Below the pieces are notes generated by a model, which searched no databases, had not been told where the DNA came from, and saw only the letters and a program-made list of their open reading frames with translations. A DNA stretch of 64,000 bases from Gentiana macrophylla (Eukaryota; Streptophyta; Magnoliopsida; Gentianales; Gentianaceae): positions 56,354,246 through 56,418,245 of the forward strand of contig CM047817.1 in the NCBI GenBank assembly GCA_026214975.1. Reading direction: 5' to 3'. How positions within the stretch are numbered: the first letter of the stretch is position 1; the number at the start of each line of letters is the position of its first letter. Made by a program: the position numbers and the translations under genes. Below, piece by piece: positions 58,395-64,000 of this stretch.

Positions 58395-59900
58395 GTAAAT
58401 CCCAAACTCTTGGAACTCACTAAGCATGTCGCTTTCCACTTCCCAAGTTGCCTCCTCGGGTGAATGATTGCTCCACTAAACTAACACCAAGGGGATCATC
58501 CGCCTCTTAATCATCTTTTCCTTCCGGTCTAGAATCTTGATCGGTCTTTCGTCGTAAGCAAGGTTATCTTGTAAGATTTCTGGATCAACCGTAGTTTCAA
58601 CATCATTCTTCGTCAGACACTTTTTCAACATTGAAACGTGAAACACATTATGGACTCTCGACATTGATTACGCAATCAAGCTTATAAGCTAACGTCCCAA
58701 CTCTTTCCAAAATCTCAAAAGGTCCAACATACCTTGGACTTAGCTTTCCTTTTTGTCCAAAGCGTTTCACTCCTTTCATCGGTGAAGCTCGGAGGTAAAC
58801 TCTATCACCGACTTCAAACTCGAGCGGTCTTCTTCTAACATCAGCCCAACTTTTCTGCCTGTCTTGAGCTGCCTTCAAATTTTCTTGACCAACTGAACCC
58901 TTTCCTTTGCTTGTTCAACCATTTCCGCCCTCATAATCGCCTCTCTCCGACTTCATCCCAAAACAAAGCATGGCGTCCGACATCTTCTCCCATACACGCT
59001 TCAAACGGCGGCATGCCTATGCTTGCATGAAAACTGTTGTTATAAGCAAACTCCGCAACCGATAAGTAATCATCCCATGATCCGCCTACCTCCAAAACGC
59101 AAGCTCTCAACATGTCCTCGAGTGTCTGGATGGTCCTCTCAGATTGTCCATCTGTCTGAGGATGAAAAGCCGTGCTCAAATCCAACTTGGTCCCGAAGGC
59201 TTCTTGCAGGCTCTTCCAAAACCGACTTACGAATCTCGAATCACGGTCTGAAACTATCGAGATTGGAACTCCATGTAGCTTCACTATATTGTCCGGATAT
59301 AGTGTCGCTATCTTCTTCAATGGCATGTCAACCTTGTACGGTAAGAAATGGGCAGACTTGGTCAATCTATCCACAATTACCCAAATCGCGTCATGACCGC
59401 CTCTTGTCTTAGGTAATCCGGTGATGAAGTCCATTGTGATCTTATCCCACTTCCATTCAGGGATATCCAATGGCTTAAGCATTCCACCGGGTCTTCTATG
59501 CTCCGCCTTAACCTTCCTCGACATACATCACACTCGCCACATACTTGGCTATTTCCACTTTCATCGAGGCCACCAAAATCTTTCCTTTAAGTCTCAGACA
59601 TTTTAGTAGCACCGGATGAACCGCAAAAGCTATCCTATGTGCTTCTTCCATAATTCTTTGTCTCAAGTCGCCAACATTGGGTACACATAGACGGTCCCGA
59701 TACCCTGAGATTTCCACTCTTATCCAACACGTAACCAACCGTAGGCTTCTCCCTAGCAACACGCTTCAAATCCAACAAAACCGGGTCTTCGTCTTGCTTT
59801 CCCCGAATATCATCCATCAACTCTGACCTTGCTAACAACGGTGCCACAAACTGCCGGTCTTCAATCTGATCGAAGCTTCTGATTTCCAACCCATCTAACC
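58395..59900 (-). pseudogene. Tekay integrase with C-terminal chromodomain
   Basis: The zinc domain is partly readable near 59660-59520 (IMEEAHRIAFAVHP ... MKVEIAKYVA). The core (59524-58931) is well kept: WKWDKITMDFITGLPKTRGG carries the first Asp, IVSDRDSRFVSRFWKSLQEA the second, and HPQTDGQSERTIQTLEDMLR the Glu. The C-terminal part has FEVGDRVYLRASPMKGVKRF and NVFHVSMLKKCL. A chromodomain follows: PIKILDRKEKMIKRRMIPLV then WSNHSPEEATWEVESDM, with a TAG in place of Gln between the two blocks. Chromodomains target integration to particular chromatin. A few frameshifts separate the pieces. Confidence 0.92.
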
Positions 59901-61260
59901 TTTCTGCCACTACCTCAACACCGGAAGCCGCAAACATCGGTTTCTACTCAAAGCATCTGCTACTACATTTGCTTTTCCGGATGGTACCGAATATCCAAAT
60001 CATAGTCCTTAACGAACTCTAACCATCTCCTCTGCCTCATATTCAGATTCTCTTGGGTGAAGAAATACTTTAAACTCTTATGGTCGGTGAAGATCCTTGC
60101 TTTAACCCCATATAAGTAATGCCTCCAAGTCTTTAAGGCAAATACTACCGCCACCACTTCTAGATCATGTGTCGGGTAATTCTTCTCATGCACCTTTCAA
60201 CTGCCTGTCAGATCGTAGGCTATCACTTTTCCTCCTTGCATCAACACACAACCCAAACCCTGTCCCGAAGCATCTGTGGTAGACATCGTAATTATCAAAG
60301 ATCTCCGGACGCTAACACCGGTGCCGTAGTCAACTTACTCTTCAAGGTATGAAAGGCCTTATCACACTCATTAGTCCATTCAAATTTCACATTCTTACGT
60401 GTCACTGGTGAGTGGAGTAGCTATCTTCGAAAAATCTTGTACGAACTTCCGGTAGTAACAAAACCAACCCAAGAAAACTTCTTACCTATGAAATCGTGGT
60501 AGGTTTAGGCCAATTCTCAATCGCCTCGATCTTTGCCGGATCAACTTGAATGCCATCTCCGTAAATGACATGACCCAAGAAACTCACTCGATCCAACCAA
60601 AAGTCACACTTAGAAAACTTTGCATACAACCGATTCTTCTTCAATGTGTCCAACACTATCCTTATGTTTCTCGTGTTCTTTCTCATCCTTAGAGTAAACT
60701 AGGATATCGTCTATGAACACTATCACGAACTTATCCAAGTACGGCATGAAAACTCGCCGCATCAAATCCATAAATGCGATGGAGCATTAGTGAGTCCAAA
60801 AGGCATGACAAGGAACTCATAATGTCCATATCTCGTCATCAAAGCCGCCTTCGTATATCTCGCCACTTTAATCTTCAATCGATGATAACCAGGATCTCAA
60901 GTCAATCTTGAGAATACTCTCTGCCTTGCAAATGGTTAAACAAATCGTCTATCCTTGGTAGAGGTACTTATTCTTGATGGTAAGGTTATTCATTAGCTCG
61001 TAATCGATGCACATCCGCATGCTACCATCCTTCTTCTTCACGAACAAAACAGGGCTCCCAGCGAGGTGCTAGGCTGAATTATGTTCCTTTCAAGCATATC
61101 TTTAAGTTGAGCTTTTAACTCCTTTAATTCAGCCGGTGCCATCCTATAAGGTGCCTTAGCAATCAAGTGCCGCCCGGATGCTAACAACTTTATCTCAAAC
61201 TCGATTTCCTATCCGGCATGTTTCCGGTAACTCTTCCGAAAACACCTCGGGTACTCTCTT
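59901..61260 (-). pseudogene. Tekay reverse transcriptase and RNase H
   Basis: The RT palm motif FIDD is encoded at 60717-60706 (in [16 protein letters not shown]). [15 protein letters not shown] lies before it and [20 protein letters not shown] after it. RNase H contains [20 protein letters not shown] and [13 protein letters not shown] (60193-59963). Frameshifts divide the region. The order and motifs are standard chromovirus pol. Confidence 0.9.
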
Positions 61261-61760
61261 TACAATAGGAGTTTCTTCTAACTTTGGCTTCACTCGTTCC
61301 ACATCCACTGCATACAACAAGTAGCCTTCACAACCCTTCCGACAAGCCCCGATGGCCTTAATCGCCGAGATGATCGGATGTCGCTTACTTACGGCTTGTA
61401 CACATTCCTTGATACGCCTTGTCTGATTTTCCGTGTACCTTAAAAGTCACTTTCTTCTCCCTACAATCCAAGTGAACATAATTCTCGGATAGCCAATTTA
61501 TTCCGAGGATTACATCAAAATCCGAGAAGTCCAAAATCGTGAAGTCGCTCTTGCATCGATAAGGTCCAACTCGAACTTCCACTTGAGGTATTATCCTAGT
61601 CACCTTTGTTACCTTCCTAACGGTGTAGTTATTTCCAAAGTATTCCTTAAAGGTTCGAAGGTAAGTTCAATTTTGTAGCGACCTTGGTTGACACAAAAGT
61701 ATTTGACGCTCCCAGTATCAAACAAAGCCTTGACCACTAGGTTTTCTAACATTATCGTTT
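61261..61760 (-). pseudogene. Tekay aspartic protease
   Basis: ALFDTGSVKYFCV carries the catalytic D-T-G near 61730-61715. Downstream, YRCKSDFTILDFSDFDVILG and INWLSENYVHLDCREKKVTF (61560-61430) form the second half. The change of DTGAT/DTGST to DTGSV would affect the residue after the catalytic motif. A frameshift lies near 61610. Confidence 0.82.
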
Positions 61761-63336
61761 CCTAGGATGCATGTTCATTTATTTAAATATAGTTACAAAA
61801 TGAATAAACACGCTATAAAATATCTTAACAAAAGAACAAAACAACAACATGGTACTGAAATAACGTCATCCTCTGGTTCCACAAAACCAAATCAATCGCA
61901 AAAACTCGAACCGGGTCGGGTTTGGGCCGCTCTTTCCGCTTCCTTGACTCGAACTACCTTTGTTCCTCTGTTTGGACACGCTCTAGAAAAGTGTCCTGGC
62001 TCTCCGCAGATGTAGCAAACGGTATTGTTCTCGCCTGCACTCCAGGTGATTTCTGCACTGCACTTAGAGCAAAGCGGTGCACCGCTTCGGGGCTTAGCTA
62101 CCGTAGAGCCGTCGTCTTCTTGACATTTTGTTGCGGTGCTCCCTATAAGCGCCTTGACTAGTCCCGAAGTTTCTCTTGTTCCCAACAACTCATCGTAGCC
62201 CTCTTTCTAAAGGTCTCGACTTCCAAAGCTTTATTCAAGAGCTCGCCATATTCTTTCTTTGTAAATCCCAACATGCCTGATTGGATTTCATAAGCCAAGC
62301 CGTCCTTGTAAAGAGCCATCTTCCTTTCCTCCACTTTCATCAACTCGGGGTAGAACCGCCCCAATTCGTTGAACTTATTAGTGTACTGGGTCACTGTGTA
62401 CTGAGTACCTTGCTTAAACTTCAAAAACTGACTTGTCTTATCAGCTTGCACCGTAGCCGGAAAGTATTCGTTGTAAAACATAGCCTTAAAACCTTCCCAG
62501 TCCGTAATCTTACCGTTCTCGCTTTGAATGGCATCGATCCATGCTTCACATTCACGCTAAAGAGGAAATCGATCGCTAATCGTGCCATTTCTGTCTCAGG
62601 AACATGTATATTCTCGCAAGCCTTTCAAAACCTCTCACCATTCTTCCGCTTTCATATGTTCCACATTTCCATAAAAGTTCTCAACCCGATTCCTTCTTAG
62701 CCTTGTGTACCAATCTACAACTGGTGCTTGCTCAAAATCCGGTCTAATGGGTGGGTAAACCGGTGGGTAACCATGAGGTATCTGCTGTAGTACTTGATGT
62801 TGAGGAGGGTGAGCCGAGATCGCTGAGGTGCAGTGGTAAGGATAGTATCCTGTGGATAACTCTGGTGAGGTCGCGGAGGGTACTTGGGGTTGTTGAAAAC
62901 CAACGGGTGGGTAACCAACGTCCTGGCGATGATCAAAGCGTGGTGAAGGTGGTACGGTAGGTTGAGGAGCATGCCTTACAGGAGGAGGGTAAAGGCTCTT
63001 TGCTGCCGCAGAGGATACAGGTGGATAAACACTTGTTGGTGGAGGGTACACGCTAGCCACGCAGGTGGTGGTACATAGCCACCGGGATATCACTTACCAT
63101 GGTGAATCGAGCCGAACTTCCCACGTGCCATCGTGGAGGTCGCTCTGATGTGGTCGGGGTGACAAGCTCGATGAGACCTCGGTGACGGTGTCGCCGTATG
63201 AGGTGGTGGTGATAAACTCTGGCCGGGTTAAGGGTATCGGTCTCACTACACCACTCCCTACAACCGCAGGACTTTCCCTCGAACTCCGGAAGACTCGCAC
63301 CCGCTCCACCTCGTGAACACCATCCTCGATGATCAA
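61761..63336 (-). pseudogene. Tekay gag
   Basis: The N-terminal part is Pro/Tyr-rich (YPPPTSVYPP repeats at 63060-62900) and leads into VVDWYTRLRRNRVENFYGNV. The retrotransposon gag core follows: FYNEYFPATVQADKTSQFLK and YTNKFNELGRFYPELMKVEE (62481-62330). A CCHC knuckle CYICGEPGHFSRAC lies near 62020-61975. Another Cys pair (CSKC) precedes it. The start is probably within 63336-63094, but stops and frameshifts make it uncertain. Confidence 0.87.
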
Positions 63337-63405
63337 GAAACCAGACGTTACTAAAAGATCTGTAGAAGCTTATCTTAAAAAAAAAAGAAGCCTAAAGGGA
63401 CGCTT
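63337..63405 (-). other. Short Tekay leader
   Basis: Noncoding leader between primer-binding site and gag start, with an A-rich stretch on the plus strand. Confidence 0.5.
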
Positions 63406-63420
63406 CTCTCCGATACCAAT
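63406..63420 (-). other. Tekay primer-binding site
   Basis: The minus strand reads ATTGGTATCGGAGAG, an initiator tRNA-Met type site with an A to G change, four bases inside the LTR edge. Confidence 0.85.
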
Positions 63421-63424
63421 CCCC

Positions 63425-64000
63425 ATAACGCCCGTTCCCGGACACCGAGTCCTTATCCGAAATGAAGCATTCGGCACGTATAAAATAGAAGTGAATTCAC
63501 TTTATACGTAAGCCTCTACTACGTCGTATCAAATTAAAGCAAACGGAAGCAAAAAACTCGGGTATAAAATTTCTAAATGTTTAAGAATAGAAAAGGAAAT
63601 CTAAAAGCGGAAATGTAAATTTATTACATTGGAGAAAGTACGAAAAAAATCCCAAAAAGTACTACACGCCTCAAGACCAAAAGTCTACCTCAACAAAGAT
63701 CAAAAGTAATCCAAGAATATACGTAAAAGCGAGAAATAAAAGTCTTCAACGAAGGCCAAAATGTCGCTGTCGTCGAACTCCTCCTCAAAACTCATTTAGT
63801 CTTCTCATCCCCAAACACATAGAAAACAATGCATTTGAGGTAAGTACAACGTGCTTAGAAAGAAAGAGAAGCTATGAAAGCAATCATAGTTATAACGAAA
63901 AGATAATTATTTAATTAGTTGATTAAATGAGACCGACTCCATCTAGGGTTCACTTCATGCTCATCAACACGTTGTGACTAACTGTTTCTAACTTAGCCTA
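63425..64000 (-). repeat. Tekay 5' LTR (partial, continues beyond window)
   Basis: It begins CATAACGCCCG where the other LTR has TGTAACGCCCC, then matches 48837-49420 closely to the window edge. Differences are mostly one-base indels in G, C or A runs. Confidence 0.92.

Larger units (their letters stand above)
48837..64000 (-). mobile_element. Tekay/Del-type chromovirus (Ty3/gypsy), minus strand, cut by window edge
   Basis: The left LTR starts TGTAACGCCCC at 48837. A nearly identical sequence starts at 63425 and runs off the window, giving two LTRs. Gag, protease, RT, RNase H, integrase and chromodomain lie between them on the minus strand. The C-terminal chromodomain and TGTAACGCC LTR end indicate the Tekay/Del chromovirus lineage. 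Its 3' LTR has been hit by a copia element and a CACTA element. Confidence 0.9.

Noticed and set aside
59023..59412. 129-codon plus-strand open frame
   Set aside because: It lies opposite the well-supported Tekay integrase core on the minus strand.

Overview
The window is plant nuclear DNA, most likely from a eudicot. It is a heterochromatin-like pile of nested transposable elements with no intact host gene. The evidence is several families of plant LTR retrotransposons, two CACTA DNA transposons, a Stowaway-type MITE, a tRNA-derived SINE, a scrap of chloroplast DNA, and captured pieces of plant genes (oxidosqualene cyclase and a DA1-like protein). Almost every coding region is broken by stops and frameshifts.

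Layout, left to right. (1) 1-3562: the gag start, primer-binding site and 5' LTR of a minus-strand copia element that continues off the left edge. (2) 3796-7030: the 3' end of a plus-strand Athila-type gypsy element (ORF tail, polypurine tract, 3' LTR). (3) 7031-7638 and 46129-about 47100: the 3' part of a Tat-type gypsy element (antisense ORF, polypurine tract, LTR), split by the next element. (4) 7642-46123: a SIRE-type copia element with gag, pol and an env-position ORF. Its 5' LTR is split by (5) 8895-34418, a minus-strand Athila-type gypsy element with perfect 5-bp target duplications. The 3' LTR of that element is itself split by (6) 10407-20153, a CACTA element containing tandem repeats, a SINE, a MITE and a decayed transposase-associated gene. 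Removing each insert restores LTR lengths that match the partner LTR to within 2 bp (1409 vs 1411; 1819 vs 1821), which proves the nesting order. Inside the SIRE element there is also a solo LTR in gag (35780-37401) and a 312-bp chloroplast rps16 fragment in integrase (39381-39692). (7) 48837-64000: a minus-strand Tekay/Del-type chromovirus. Its very long 3' LTR is interrupted by the 3' end of another copia element (ending 52826) and by a 4.1-kb non-autonomous CACTA (53795-57917) that carries fragments of two unrelated host genes.

The retroelement genes are the usual set (gag, protease, reverse transcriptase, RNase H, integrase; a chromodomain in the Tekay element). The less usual parts are third ORFs in the env position of both the SIRE and Athila elements. 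Each has a plausible private promoter and leader, and in the Athila element also a candidate leader intron. Two of the gypsy LTR pairs differ mainly by single-base indels, so some frameshifts may be residual assembly errors rather than decay.
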